In this document: positions 19,329-28,468 of the stretch, one piece after another
Layout: each line of letters opens with the position of its first letter
How positions within the stretch are numbered: position 1 is the stretch's first letter
DNA from: Lewinellaceae bacterium
GTDB lineage: Bacteria; Bacteroidota; Bacteroidia; Chitinophagales; Saprospiraceae
Length of the DNA: 64,000 nucleotides
Assembly (NCBI GenBank): GCA_020636045.1
Contig: JACJYP010000001.1
Location: 413,501-477,500 of the forward strand
Direction of reading: 5' to 3'
Program-made: the position numbers and the translations under genes
The notes under the pieces: model-generated
The model's database searches: none
Seen by the model: only the letters and a program-made list of their open reading frames with translations
What the model was told of the DNA's origin: nothing

Positions 19329-20246
19329 TTACGACGACGTGGCAACTGTTGCTTCCTGCCGGCGACGCCACCAGCCGGCCAGCCCAAGCCCGGTCACCAG
19401 GTCCCAGATGCCCCACCAGGCCGCCACCAGCGCCATACCGCCCAGGCCGTCGAAAAACTGAAAGATCAGCAGCAGGCCGAGCGCCGTATTGTGCACGCCG
19501 GTCTCGAAGGCCAGGGTCCGCCGGTCGAGTTCCGGCAGGCGCGCGAGGCCACCCATGAAATAGCCGGTGCCGAGCGCGATCATATTGTGCACGGCAACGA
19601 TGACAAAAGCAAAACCGAGGTAGTTCAGCAGGTTTTCCCAGTTACCCAGCAGCGCCAGCACGAGAATGGAAAAAAAGATCAGTAAAGAAAAGCGCTGTAC
19701 CCAGGGACGGATGCGCCCGACAAGACCGGGAAACCGCATATGCAGCAGCATACCGAGAAACAACGGCGCCACGATCAGCCGGACGATGATGGAAGCCATG
19801 TCCGGAAAACTCAGTTCGAAGGATTTTCGCAGCGCTTCCGCTCCGGGTACAAACCCCGACCAAAACAGAAATCCGGCCGGGGTGACTACCGTGGCGGACA
19901 AAATGATGATCGCATTCAGCGTGACGGACAAGGCCACATTTGCCCTGGCGTAGTGGACGAGAAAATTGGTCATATTGCCCGAAGGGCACATGCTCACCAG
20001 CATCATGCCCAGGGCCATGCTCACCGGCGGCTGGAAGAAATAGATGATGCCGAGTGTGAACACCGGGAACACCAGGTATTGCGCCAGCAGCCCGATCCCC
20101 ACCGATTTTGGAAATTCCACCACCTTTCTGAAATCGCGGGGCAGCACATCCAGGGCCACGCTGAACATCAGGAAGGCCATGGCGATGTTCAGCAGGAACA
20201 TCTGCTCCGGGTTGAAGTGTATCCGAAGGGTGTCGACAGGGTGCAT
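19329..20246 (-). CDS. bile acid:sodium symporter (BASS) family transporter
   Basis: 305 residues with nine to ten predicted membrane segments. BASS proteins use the sodium gradient to move organic anions. Characteristic parts are FLMFSVALDVLPRDFRKV near the N-terminus, the substrate/sodium region LVSMCPSGNMTNFLVHYARANVALSVTLNA, and in the second half FETGVHNTALGLLL. The real substrate is unknown; bacterial members carry compounds such as pantoate or keto acids, so 'bile acid' is only the family name. It lies 27 bases after the sugar dehydrogenase gene on the same strand. Confidence 0.87.
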   Translation of the reverse strand: MHPVDTLRIHFNPEQMFLLNIAMAFLMFSVALDVLPRDFRKVVEFPKSVGIGLLAQYLVFPVFTLGIIYFFQPPVSMALGMMLVSMCPSGNMTNFLVHYARANVALSVTLNAIIILSATVVTPAGFLFWSGFVPGAEALRKSFELSFPDMASIIVRLIVAPLFLGMLLHMRFPGLVGRIRPWVQRFSLLIFFSILVLALLGNWENLLNYLGFAFVIVAVHNMIALGTGYFMGGLARLPELDRRTLAFETGVHNTALGLLLIFQFFDGLGGMALVAAWWGIWDLVTGLGLAGWWRRRQEATVATSS

Positions 20247-20273
20247 AGGCGGCGTTTCAGATATGCATTGCGG

Positions 20274-21437
20274 CTATTGTTTGCCGTCGTAAAAGATCCG
20301 GTAGATCGCATCGGCGTGGTCGTCCGATACGAGCATGGAACCGTCGGGCAGCATTTCCACGTCCACCGGCCGGCCCCACACGCTTTCATCCGACTCCAGC
20401 CATCCCGTGGCGAAGGGTTCGTATTCGATGCAGCCGCCGTTTTCGTCGACCTTGACGCGGCTGAGGTTGTAGCCGATCTTTTTTGTGCGGTTCCAGGAGC
20501 CGTGCTCGGCGATAAAAAGCTGCCCGCGATACGCTTCCGGGAACATCGCGCCGGTGTAAAATTCAAGCCCCAGCGGCGCCACGTGCGGACCGAGGTTTTG
20601 AGCCGGCGGCGTAAAATCGGAGCAGGGGCGTTTGTCGCCGAATTTCGGGTCTTTCACATCGCCCTGATGGCAGTACGGATAGCCGAAGTGCATGCCGTCG
20701 CGGGTCGCGCGGTTGAGTTCGCAGGAAGGCAGGTCGTCGCCGAGCCAGTCGCGGCCGTTGTCGGTGAACCAGAGTTCGCCGGTTGCCGGATGCCAGGTGA
20801 ACCCCACCGAATTGCGAATGCCGTGCTGCACGACCTCCGGATCGTCCGGCTTGTCCACATCCAGGCGGGTAATGGAGCAGTAGATCGGGTTTTCCGGCTC
20901 GCAAATATTGCAGGGTGCGCCGACGGGCACGTATAATTTACCATCCGGCCCGAAAGCAATGTACTTCCAGCCGTGGTGCCCGTCGGTCGGATAGCGGTCG
21001 TACACAACGACCGGCGCCGGCGGGTTGGCCAGATTGTCTTCAATATTGTCGAAACGCAGGATGCGGCTCACTTCCGCCACGTACAGTGCGCCGTTGCGAA
21101 AGGCGACGCCGTTGGGCATGTTCAGGTTGCTGGCCAGGGTGTAGCGCTGATCGGCGACGTGATCGCCATCGGTATCGCGCAGGGCATACACAAAACCGGC
21201 ATCACGGGTGCCCACGAAAAGGGTACCCGAAGGGCTGAGGCACATCGAACGCGCATTTTTCAGGTTTTCAGCAAATACGCCGATGCGAAAGCCTTCCGGC
21301 AGCCGGATCTTGTCGAGCGGCAGTTTGCCCGAATACGCCGAATCGGCGGCGGAAACCAGGATCGCAGGAGATGATTTAGGAGGAGTAGAGGCCGTGCAGG
21401 CAAACAGCAACAGCCATACAAAAACAAGCGGGCGCAT
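20274..21437 (-). CDS. PQQ-dependent sugar dehydrogenase-like lipoprotein
   Basis: 387 residues. A lipoprotein signal ending LLLFACTAS places it at a periplasmic membrane face. The body is a six-bladed beta-propeller of the soluble glucose/sorbosone dehydrogenase type: RIGVFAENLKNARSMCLSPSGTL, DGHHGWKYIAFGPDGKLYVPVGAPCN, HGIRNSVGFTWHPATGELWFTDNGRD and RGQLFIAEHGSWNR. These enzymes oxidise aldoses using PQQ. Four Cys residues in CNICEPENPIYC and SCEL could form disulfides. The sugar is unknown. No PQQ synthesis genes are in the window, so cofactor use is not proven. Confidence 0.88.
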   Translation of the reverse strand: MRPLVFVWLLLFACTASTPPKSSPAILVSAADSAYSGKLPLDKIRLPEGFRIGVFAENLKNARSMCLSPSGTLFVGTRDAGFVYALRDTDGDHVADQRYTLASNLNMPNGVAFRNGALYVAEVSRILRFDNIEDNLANPPAPVVVYDRYPTDGHHGWKYIAFGPDGKLYVPVGAPCNICEPENPIYCSITRLDVDKPDDPEVVQHGIRNSVGFTWHPATGELWFTDNGRDWLGDDLPSCELNRATRDGMHFGYPYCHQGDVKDPKFGDKRPCSDFTPPAQNLGPHVAPLGLEFYTGAMFPEAYRGQLFIAEHGSWNRTKKIGYNLSRVKVDENGGCIEYEPFATGWLESDESVWGRPVDVEMLPDGSMLVSDDHADAIYRIFYDGKQ

Positions 21438-21509
21438 ATTTTTTTGGCGGAAAAATAGCGCTTTAGCCTTTTAAAAGCATTATAGCAGCGGGAAATCGGA
21501 GATTTTGCT

Positions 21510-22628
21510 TCAATCTTCCATAGCCGAAGGTACAGGTTCACCGCTCACCGGCACGGAAGCCACCGGCAACACGACTTCCAGTTCGCGGATGGGCTTCCCG
21601 TTTGCCCACTGCCCCAGCCAGCGCTGCCGGGGCGTATTGCCGAAGGCCACTTCGCGATAGCAGCCGTTGCGCGTGCTCTCCATGAGCGCGTCGGCAAATT
21701 TCCAGTAGCAGTTGAAATCGACTTCATTGAGCCTTGAAGTCATCAGCACCCTTTTGGAGGTATAATTTCTGACGCCGGTATCAAAATCGAGGTCGTAGCA
21801 ATAAGGCTCGGAGTGAGAAGCCCCGACCCAGCGCCGGCCGTCGGTACTGCGCCGCTGGATGACGAGGTTGCGGTGCGGGGTATTTATCGCCGTCTCGAAA
21901 ACCAGCCTGCCAAATTCGTCGCCGACCACATAGTCGTCAGCCCCCACAACGACCACCATTTCCAGGTCGGCCGGCAGATCCGAATATTCGTTGAGGCGGG
22001 CGCCTTTGAAGGGGCCCGACCCCGGCTCGCACAACAGCAGGGATGCCGGCTTGGGAATGCCAAATTCCTGCCACCTCGTAGCCAGCTTGGCGGAAATGAC
22101 GCCTCCATAGGAATGCCCGATATAGGCAACCTTGCCGGTTTTCGGCTTTACACGGCCTTCTTTCTGTAATTCTTTCAGGGCCCGTCTGATGCCGGTTGCG
22201 GCATTTTCCGGAAATGCTTCGGGACGCGGCCACATCAGATTTTTCTGGTACCGCGGATAGATCACGATATTCCCCCTGGCCACCAGGTGTTTGATCCATT
22301 TTCCATACGCCATGGGGTTGTAGGCGCCGTATCCGTGCATAAAAACAACCACTTCAGCCGAGTCGGGTTTGGGATCGGCCGGTTCGAACAGCCAATACCC
22401 TTCTGCAGAGGTGGCCGCGTCAAAAAAAGCCACGGACTGATGCACGTATTCCGCGCCGCCGGGGCCGGTCATCGGCTGACCGGGGTACGGCGTTCCCTGG
22501 GCCGTCGCGAACAGGCCCTTTAGCAGGAGCGGCGAAACGGGAAAAAGCGCGCGAAAAACGCGCTCCATGCGGCTGGAGATCATCGATGAAAACGGCGCTG
22601 CTACGGTTGTCGAAGACATATTGAACAA
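21510..22628 (-). CDS. alpha/beta-hydrolase fold protein
   Basis: 372 residues. The nucleophile elbow is GHSYGG (Ser about 173), and an oxyanion-type VVVFMHGYGAYN lies at 93-104. A C-terminal GASHSEPYCYD may hold the catalytic His. The first 45 residues are hydrophobic or basic and contain a possible membrane anchor or export signal (FRALFPVSPLLLKGLFATAQG). The length and motifs suggest an esterase or lipase-like enzyme; the substrate cannot be told. Met1 or Met4 may be the start. Divergent from the VanX-like gene. Confidence 0.8.
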   Translation of the reverse strand: MFNMSSTTVAAPFSSMISSRMERVFRALFPVSPLLLKGLFATAQGTPYPGQPMTGPGGAEYVHQSVAFFDAATSAEGYWLFEPADPKPDSAEVVVFMHGYGAYNPMAYGKWIKHLVARGNIVIYPRYQKNLMWPRPEAFPENAATGIRRALKELQKEGRVKPKTGKVAYIGHSYGGVISAKLATRWQEFGIPKPASLLLCEPGSGPFKGARLNEYSDLPADLEMVVVVGADDYVVGDEFGRLVFETAINTPHRNLVIQRRSTDGRRWVGASHSEPYCYDLDFDTGVRNYTSKRVLMTSRLNEVDFNCYWKFADALMESTRNGCYREVAFGNTPRQRWLGQWANGKPIRELEVVLPVASVPVSGEPVPSAMED

Positions 22629-22781
22629 ATATTCTGGATAAATTCCCGGAGACCGGTTGTTTTCTGACGGTTTATTATAAACGCCCGACCACGTCTATTC
22701 GTTTACATACTTCTACCTAATGCGCTTTTTTATGGACCAAACAACGCCGAACGCGCGCATGCGCTTCATGCTCTAAAGCGC

Positions 22782-22789
22782 TATCTTTC
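22782..22789 (+). promoter_or_regulatory. near-consensus -7 element (TATCTTTC) for the VanX-like gene
   Basis: One mismatch to TAnnTTTG, 31 bases before the ATG at 22820. No -33 box was recognised. Confidence 0.3.
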
Positions 22790-22819
22790 GCCGTTCACCA
22801 ACCATCAAACAACCCGGTT

Positions 22820-23656
22820 ATGACTATTGACTTCCCGAAACAGAGCATACAAAGGAATATGTTCCTGTGGTTGAGCGCCCTGCTGTGGCTGGCTGCCTCC
22901 GGCTGCAACAGCAATACATCATCTAAAGAAGAAGAAAGTGCAACGCCAGGGGTCCCCCGTCAGGCTGAAGCGCCCTCCCCCGCTGCCGACCACGCCGACC
23001 TTGAACCAGACACAATCGTCCCGCCAACCCAACCGAAACAATACAGCATAGCATCCAAACCCGACACGGGCGCCGCGCCGCGGATATCCGGCCAAAAGCG
23101 GTCAATGGTGAAAAATACCGGGTTCGAGGACCTGCAATCCGTGGCCCCGGGCATCCTGCAGGATATCCGCTACGCGACGGACAACAATTTTACACATTCC
23201 AAAATTTACGACTGCCCTCGTTGCCTGTTGCGGCCGGAGGTGGCTACTGCATTGTCGAAAGCGCAGGCTGCCTTGCAAAAACAAGGGCTGGGGCTAAAAG
23301 TGTTCGATTGCTACCGGCCGGGGCCTTATCAGCAGCGCCTGTGGGATAAAGTGCCCGACCCCAATTACGTGACGCCGCCGGCCAAAGGCTCCATGCACTC
23401 GCGCGGTGCAGCGGTGGATATTACCCTCGTCGACAGCAAAGGCCGCGAACTCGACATGGGCACGCCCTACGATTTTTTTGGCCCGGAGGCACATACCGAT
23501 TACACCAAACACACGCCCGAAGTGCTCAAAAACCGGCGTACCCTGCGTGAAGCGCTGGAAAACGTCGGCTTTAAGGGGATCCGCACGGAATGGTGGCATT
23601 TTTCCTACCGGCACAAAACCTATCCCTTGTCAAATTATGTGTGGCCATGCGAATAA
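22820..23656 (+). CDS. D-alanyl-D-alanine dipeptidase (VanX/DdpX, M15 family) lipoprotein
   Basis: 278 residues. A lipobox ends LAASGC (Cys29), followed by a Pro/Glu/Ala-rich linker to about residue 95 and then the M15D domain. Zinc and catalytic residues are visible: Arg166 in CYRPGPYQQ, His193 and Asp200 in SMHSRGAAVDIT, Glu257 and His260 in TEWWHFSY. Such enzymes cleave D-Ala-D-Ala. Away from van clusters they recycle peptidoglycan dipeptide; no vanH/vanA genes are nearby, so resistance is not implied. The first Met gives the signal peptide a basic n-region. It converges on the MBOAT gene. Confidence 0.92.
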   Translation: MTIDFPKQSIQRNMFLWLSALLWLAASGCNSNTSSKEEESATPGVPRQAEAPSPAADHADLEPDTIVPPTQPKQYSIASKPDTGAAPRISGQKRSMVKNTGFEDLQSVAPGILQDIRYATDNNFTHSKIYDCPRCLLRPEVATALSKAQAALQKQGLGLKVFDCYRPGPYQQRLWDKVPDPNYVTPPAKGSMHSRGAAVDITLVDSKGRELDMGTPYDFFGPEAHTDYTKHTPEVLKNRRTLREALENVGFKGIRTEWWHFSYRHKTYPLSNYVWPCE

Positions 23657-23663
23657 GTGATCT

Positions 23664-25193
23664 TCAGAACTGAAAATAGATGAAGGCATTGGCTGAAAAA
23701 GTGCCGAAAAACGCGATCAGCCATAGCAGCACCGGAAAAAATACCAGCCGCCAGCCGGCATGGCGCGTTTGAAGCGCATTCCATTGAAATTGCACGTTGC
23801 TGATCTCTGTCGCCAGCAGAATACCGATCAGGATCGCGCCTTTCAGCACCTGAAATTTGTTGATCACCGCAGAAAAATGGAATCCTTCGCCGCCCATGAT
23901 CCCGGAGAGTATCTTTCCTGCCGTACCAAAACTGTCACCTCCGGCAAGGCCGATGCTGCCGCTCCGAAAAAAGACCCAGGCAATAAGGGTCAGCAGATAG
24001 ACGGCCGCCATGGCAAGGGCATCCCCGGCAAAGGCCGGCAAGCGGATCAGGCGCTGAAAGTGTCGCCACACCGGTGACAGCAGCCGTTGGGCAATCAGGA
24101 AAAGTCCGTGCAAAAAGCCCCAAAAAACGAACGCCCAGTTGGCGCCGTGCCACAGCCCGCCAAGCAGCATGGTAAGCATGTTATTCCGGTAGGTCATGAA
24201 AAGTCCGTGCCGGTTGCCGCCGAGCGGGATGTACAGGTAATCGCGCAGCCACGACGACAGCGAAATGTGCCAGCGCGTCCAGAATTCGCTGAAACTCCTG
24301 GAAAAATACGGCGTGCGGAAGTTCTCAGGAAAGTCGAAACCCATGATACGCGCCAGGCCGATCGCGATGTCGGAATACCCGGAAAAATCGCAATAGATCT
24401 GGAAGGAATAAAAAACCACGCCGATCAGAAGGTGCATGGAGCCGAATGTCTCCGGCGCAGCGAACACCTGGTCGACAAAGGGCGCCAGCGAATCAGCCAC
24501 CGCCACTTTTTTGAAAAAACCCCAGAGGATGCGGCCCAGGCCCGAATGTAGCCGCGACCAGGAGAATTTTTTATCGCCGTCCATTTGAGGCAGCAGGTCG
24601 GCTGCGCGAACGATGGGGCCGGCGACGAGCTGCGGAAACAGGGCGATGTACGCCGCAAACTTCAGCAAGGAGGGTTCCCAGGGTATTTGCCGCCGGTACA
24701 CATCGATGGTGTACGACATGCTTTGAAACGTGTAAAAAGAAATGCCTACCGGCAAAATAATGTGCAGCGTCGTCAGCGAGGGATGCAGACCCACTGCGGT
24801 GACAAGTGTCGCAAAACTTTCGACAAAGAAGTTGAAGTATTTGAAAAAGCCGAGCACACCGAGATTCAGCGCCATGCTGGCGATCAACGCTGTTTTCCGG
24901 CTCGCTTTTGCTTGTGCTGCCGGTATTATAAACCTTTCCAAAAGCCGGACTGCAAAATGGGTCTGCTCCGCCCTTTTCGCCTCCGGCATGTCCAGGTAAG
25001 CGATCCACATGCCGAACCACCAGTCCAGCACCGTCGAAAAGCCGATCAGCGCGAGAAAACGCCAGTCCCACCACCCATAGAAAAAATAACTGGCCAGGAG
25101 GCATACCCACAATCTAGCGCGCCCCCGAGTGAAAAAGTACACCGGGAAAAATGCCGCGATAAAAACCAGAAAGGGAATACTGTTGAAAACCAT
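23664..25193 (-). CDS. MBOAT family O-acyltransferase (AlgI/DltB-like)
   Basis: 509 residues, about 10-12 membrane segments. MBOAT proteins transfer acyl groups, usually acetyl, across the membrane to polysaccharides. Family marks: PVGISFYTFQSMSYTIDVYRR, FPQLVAGPIVRAADLLPQM, FEF-type block FSEFWTRWHISLSSWLRDYLYIPLGGNR, and the catalytic His (about 347) in LLGGLWHGANWAFVFWG. It ends the exopolysaccharide operon, 10 bases after the preceding gene. With the SGNH hydrolase and acyltransferase-3 gene upstream, it predicts O-acetylation of the exported polymer. Confidence 0.93.
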   Translation of the reverse strand: MVFNSIPFLVFIAAFFPVYFFTRGRARLWVCLLASYFFYGWWDWRFLALIGFSTVLDWWFGMWIAYLDMPEAKRAEQTHFAVRLLERFIIPAAQAKASRKTALIASMALNLGVLGFFKYFNFFVESFATLVTAVGLHPSLTTLHIILPVGISFYTFQSMSYTIDVYRRQIPWEPSLLKFAAYIALFPQLVAGPIVRAADLLPQMDGDKKFSWSRLHSGLGRILWGFFKKVAVADSLAPFVDQVFAAPETFGSMHLLIGVVFYSFQIYCDFSGYSDIAIGLARIMGFDFPENFRTPYFSRSFSEFWTRWHISLSSWLRDYLYIPLGGNRHGLFMTYRNNMLTMLLGGLWHGANWAFVFWGFLHGLFLIAQRLLSPVWRHFQRLIRLPAFAGDALAMAAVYLLTLIAWVFFRSGSIGLAGGDSFGTAGKILSGIMGGEGFHFSAVINKFQVLKGAILIGILLATEISNVQFQWNALQTRHAGWRLVFFPVLLWLIAFFGTFSANAFIYFQF

Positions 25194-25203
25194 GGCAGCG
25201 ATG

Positions 25204-26691
25204 CTAATCCAGTTTTACCGTATGCCAGTAAATGCTATTGCCTTCTTTGGTGAGCCAGCAGAAAGCGTTGATCGACTCGAGATAGTAATAACTGGCATCT
25301 GTTTCCCAGGGTGAAGGCTGCGGGATCGGCTTCCCATCAATGTACATGTTGTCGCTCCCGTTCTGGTGCCAGAAGAAATGCCGGTAATCGTTGCTCACAT
25401 GAAAGAAAAAGTTCCAACCGAAATTCCCCTCTGCGCAGGTGAATTCCCGGCCGTCGAGGTTTACGACGGGGCGCCCTTTTTTATCGTATGCCTGTATGTA
25501 AAAATGTCCCGAACTGTCCAGTTTTACGAGATGTACGGAAGCGTATTTTTTCATCAACTGCTCATTGAGATACACACTGCCGTCGGTTAGCCCCAGCATA
25601 TATCGCCCGCTGGCGGCGCACGACAGGGTTGTCAGCCCCTGGTCGGCCGGTATTTCAAAAACAGGCGCTCCTTTGCGGCCTACGAATTTGCCGCCGTTTT
25701 TTTCATAGTAATACATGTCGCTATACGGTACCAATTCGATAGAATCGAGCGGTCCGTATATCTGTCCGTTGTCGTACAGGTAACGATTGTTTGCAGGTTC
25801 CTCCGCTTTCTGGAACTTGAAAAGCACGCCGAAAGCACCCATACTTCGCCGCACGCCTTTTACATTTTGCAGGGGGCCGATGTGTTCCTTGTTTGCCTGC
25901 ACGTATTCCTTGCCGTCTTTCCAGTACAGCATGGTGAAATTTCCGAATTTGTCGATGCCCGGCACCCAGTAGGAGTCGATCGGGCCTTGTTTCTCTCCGT
26001 CCACCAGATAAGTGACCTGCTTTTTTTCATCCATCGTCTGCAGCATGAAAAAAGCATGATTCCCTGCCGCATCGTTAAATGCAATCCCGCAATTTTCGCA
26101 GAGCAATTCGCCGTTCAGATACGCGGTGGTCGAGCCGTTTTGCATATTGATATCCTTTTGCAGGATAAAGTTTCCGGCCTTGTCAATCCTCCCCGCCCTG
26201 AAACCCAAACCTGCGGGTTCCTGAAAACGGTTCACACTGTCGATATAGAAATACAACAGTTTTTTTGCGGGATCGGCATGTTTTACCATAAAATGTGACC
26301 CGACCGCGCTTATATCGAGCACTTTTGTGAACGGGCCGTGTGACCGGCCATTGACGCGCAGATAATACTGCCCGTCCTTTTCTTCCGGAAGAAAAAGCAT
26401 GCCATTGTATTCCAGTTGGGGCTCGAAGCCCAGTTTTTTTGTGAACAAACCGATATCCTGACCGTCGTGAAAAACGCGGTATCCGTTTCGCTCTTCTACA
26501 AAAAACATGCACTGATCGGATACGAGGTCGTCGGATATGAACATACCGTCAGACGAAACAGTCCGTACAAATGGCAACTCGTCGCGGGAAGGAGCGGTAT
26601 AGAGGAGTTTTCGTTCGACTTTTTGGCCCTCAATCCGGCCCCAAAAATGAAAAAGCCCCAATACGATCAGGGCAAGTCTTGCATATTGCAT
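25204..26691 (-). CDS. secreted protein of unknown function, propeller-like repeats
   Basis: 495 residues with a signal peptide (cleavage near GRIEGQ). The rest is beta-rich with a loosely repeated unit ending in GP or GL, for example LRVNGRSHGPFTKV, YLVDGEKQGPIDSYW, VQANKEHIGPLQNV and YLYDNGQIYGPLDSIEL. Each pairs a short 'own-value' strand with a following strand, a pattern like WG-repeat or beta-propeller proteins. No catalytic motif was recognised. It lies between the SGNH hydrolase and the MBOAT gene with gaps of only 10-18 bases, so it is part of the polysaccharide operon. Role unknown: a scaffold or polymer-binding protein is one guess. Confidence 0.7.
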   Translation of the reverse strand: MQYARLALIVLGLFHFWGRIEGQKVERKLLYTAPSRDELPFVRTVSSDGMFISDDLVSDQCMFFVEERNGYRVFHDGQDIGLFTKKLGFEPQLEYNGMLFLPEEKDGQYYLRVNGRSHGPFTKVLDISAVGSHFMVKHADPAKKLLYFYIDSVNRFQEPAGLGFRAGRIDKAGNFILQKDINMQNGSTTAYLNGELLCENCGIAFNDAAGNHAFFMLQTMDEKKQVTYLVDGEKQGPIDSYWVPGIDKFGNFTMLYWKDGKEYVQANKEHIGPLQNVKGVRRSMGAFGVLFKFQKAEEPANNRYLYDNGQIYGPLDSIELVPYSDMYYYEKNGGKFVGRKGAPVFEIPADQGLTTLSCAASGRYMLGLTDGSVYLNEQLMKKYASVHLVKLDSSGHFYIQAYDKKGRPVVNLDGREFTCAEGNFGWNFFFHVSNDYRHFFWHQNGSDNMYIDGKPIPQPSPWETDASYYYLESINAFCWLTKEGNSIYWHTVKLD

Positions 26692-26709
26692 GGTTTGTCA
26701 GGTTGATGT

Positions 26710-27423
26710 TTACGATCCGTACAAATATGATTTGATTTGTTTTTTCCACATTGCGTAGCCGAGGCCGTTGAGGTGAAGGCCGTCGCTGCTGAATTGCGGT
26801 GAAAGGTCACCGCTCGCATCGGTCAGCTGGTTGTAGAGGTCTACATACGGCAACGCGAACTCCTTCGCAATGCGGGCGATCTCGCCATTCAGGGCCTGAA
26901 TATCGGCATTGCCGGTGCTCAGCGCGCGTTGTTTTTTATTCACCGGCAATACACTCAGCAGGAATAATTGGCCGTCCGGCCTCGCCTGTCTGATCTTCTG
27001 CACGATCTCGCGGTATGGACCTGCAATTTCTGCCGGCGTTTTTCCCCATAACAGATCGTTGACCCCAATTTCGAGAAATACCTTTTCCGGCCGGTGGCGC
27101 AGCACTTCGTCGAGGCGGTCCAGCACGCCCTGCACATGGTCGCCGCTGATGCCCCGGTTGAGTACCGGCGAGAGGTCGGCGAACATTTCCTGCCATTCAC
27201 ACAGCCCTATCTGGCTGTCGCCCAAAAAAACAATGGCGCCCGGCCGGTCCGGCATGCGCTCGAACAGCGTCTTTCGGTGTTCGTACATGCCCGAATCGCC
27301 ATATTGGAGGCGGTACAGCGCATACTGCCACCCGCCGAGCCGGTTCACGGCGTAGGCCGCAGCAGCGGCCATCAGGATCAGCAACAACCAGGAAAGAATA
27401 AGCAGGCGTTTCATACTTGTCAT
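26710..27423 (-). CDS. SGNH/GDSL-family hydrolase, membrane-anchored
   Basis: 237 residues with one N-terminal membrane segment (LLILSWLLLILMAAAAAYA). The four SGNH blocks are present: GDSQIG with the Ser nucleophile, GISGD with Gly, GVNDLLWG with Asn, and SDGLHLNGLG with the Asp-His pair. Such enzymes act as acyl-esterases or acetyl-transferases on polysaccharides. The start at 27423 overlaps the stop of the acyltransferase gene as ATGA, so the two are translationally coupled; a longer frame into that gene is rejected. It probably trims or transfers acyl groups in the same pathway. Confidence 0.9.
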   Translation of the reverse strand: MTSMKRLLILSWLLLILMAAAAAYAVNRLGGWQYALYRLQYGDSGMYEHRKTLFERMPDRPGAIVFLGDSQIGLCEWQEMFADLSPVLNRGISGDHVQGVLDRLDEVLRHRPEKVFLEIGVNDLLWGKTPAEIAGPYREIVQKIRQARPDGQLFLLSVLPVNKKQRALSTGNADIQALNGEIARIAKEFALPYVDLYNQLTDASGDLSPQFSSDGLHLNGLGYAMWKKQIKSYLYGS

Positions 27424-28442
27424 TTTCGGTCGAACAAGGCCGTCCACCGCCGGCTCAGGGACTCGAAAGCCTTGCCGGCCAGTAGCGCAAGCACCGGGAA
27501 AGGTAACAAGAATGGCCATTTTGCAGGAATATGAAAGCGATCGAGCAAGCACAGGTACGCCGTTAATACAAGCACGTGTATCAGGTACAATGAATAGGAA
27601 AAGCCGCCGATCCAGCGGAAAAAGCGCTCAAGCAAGGGGGTATAATGCCGGCCAAGCCCATACAGAAAAAAGCAAATAGCCGCATATCCGGCCAGTGCAG
27701 GCGGGTCGTTGAAAATGCGGCCGGCATCACCCATTTTTAACAACATCAACACCATCAGAGCCGTGAACAGCGCCCCGGCCGGCAAACCCAGCCACCACCG
27801 TTTTTTGCTCCATTCTTTGATGGCTGCTGTGTGTGTTTTATACCACCCCGCCAGCGCCATCCCGAGGGCAAATTCCCATAAAAACTGGAGAAAAAAACTG
27901 TTCCAGGTGCGTAAATGGCCCTTTTCAAGGAAAAACACCAGCCACCACCAGACGAGGGAACCCGCTGTGGCAAAGACCAGCATCACGCCGTCTCCGGCTC
28001 GCCGCTGTATGTACAGGAGCAGGGGATAAGCCAGATACAGCCCTGCGATCGCGCTGATGAACCAGAAATGCCCGCCGAAACTTTCAATATATTGTTCGGA
28101 AAACATCTGATAAAGACTGACCCCGGCCAGCCAGGCATGCAGGCCGTCGGGAAATAAATGGAATCCGGCTGCGGCAAACCAGCTGATGCAGAGCGCCAGT
28201 ACGTAAGGCAGCCACACTTTCATCAGGCGTTTTCTAAAAAAAATGCCCGGCCGGAATGCCCTTTCGGAAAGGCTGAACCCGAAGCCCGACAACAGAAAAA
28301 ACAGGTGCACGCCGGTGCCGCCGAAAGCAATGGCCTGTGCCCATAACGGCGGCAATGCGACGCGTTGCAAGCCATGATAACACACAATGGTGAAAATGGA
28401 ATAGCCCCTGGCAAAGTCGATCCATTCGATTCTTTCCCGCAT
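27420..28442 (-). CDS. acyltransferase family 3 (OafA/YrhL-like) membrane protein
   Basis: 340 residues, about ten membrane segments. It opens with MRERIEWIDFARGYSIFTIVCYHGL, the family's IDxxRG...V...H signature including the catalytic His, and continues with GTGVHLFFLLSGFGFSLS and later FSYSLYLIHVLVL, both typical of the acyltransferase-3 fold. These proteins carry acyl groups, usually acetyl from CoA, across the inner membrane onto sugars. It is coupled by ATGA to the SGNH hydrolase downstream and lies 26 bases after a glycosyltransferase. Confidence 0.92.
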   Translation of the reverse strand: MRERIEWIDFARGYSIFTIVCYHGLQRVALPPLWAQAIAFGGTGVHLFFLLSGFGFSLSERAFRPGIFFRKRLMKVWLPYVLALCISWFAAAGFHLFPDGLHAWLAGVSLYQMFSEQYIESFGGHFWFISAIAGLYLAYPLLLYIQRRAGDGVMLVFATAGSLVWWWLVFFLEKGHLRTWNSFFLQFLWEFALGMALAGWYKTHTAAIKEWSKKRWWLGLPAGALFTALMVLMLLKMGDAGRIFNDPPALAGYAAICFFLYGLGRHYTPLLERFFRWIGGFSYSLYLIHVLVLTAYLCLLDRFHIPAKWPFLLPFPVLALLAGKAFESLSRRWTALFDRK

Positions 28443-28468
28443 AACCCGGCGTTCGCGTTGAAGATGGG

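Noticed and set aside
19740..20936. A 398-codon plus-strand frame
   Set aside because: Antisense to the BASS transporter and sugar dehydrogenase genes, which both have full family motifs on the other strand.
22820..23656. Vancomycin-resistance gene
   Set aside because: The VanX-like fold is clear, but no vanH/vanA or VanRS-type pair is adjacent; a peptidoglycan-recycling dipeptidase is the safer call.
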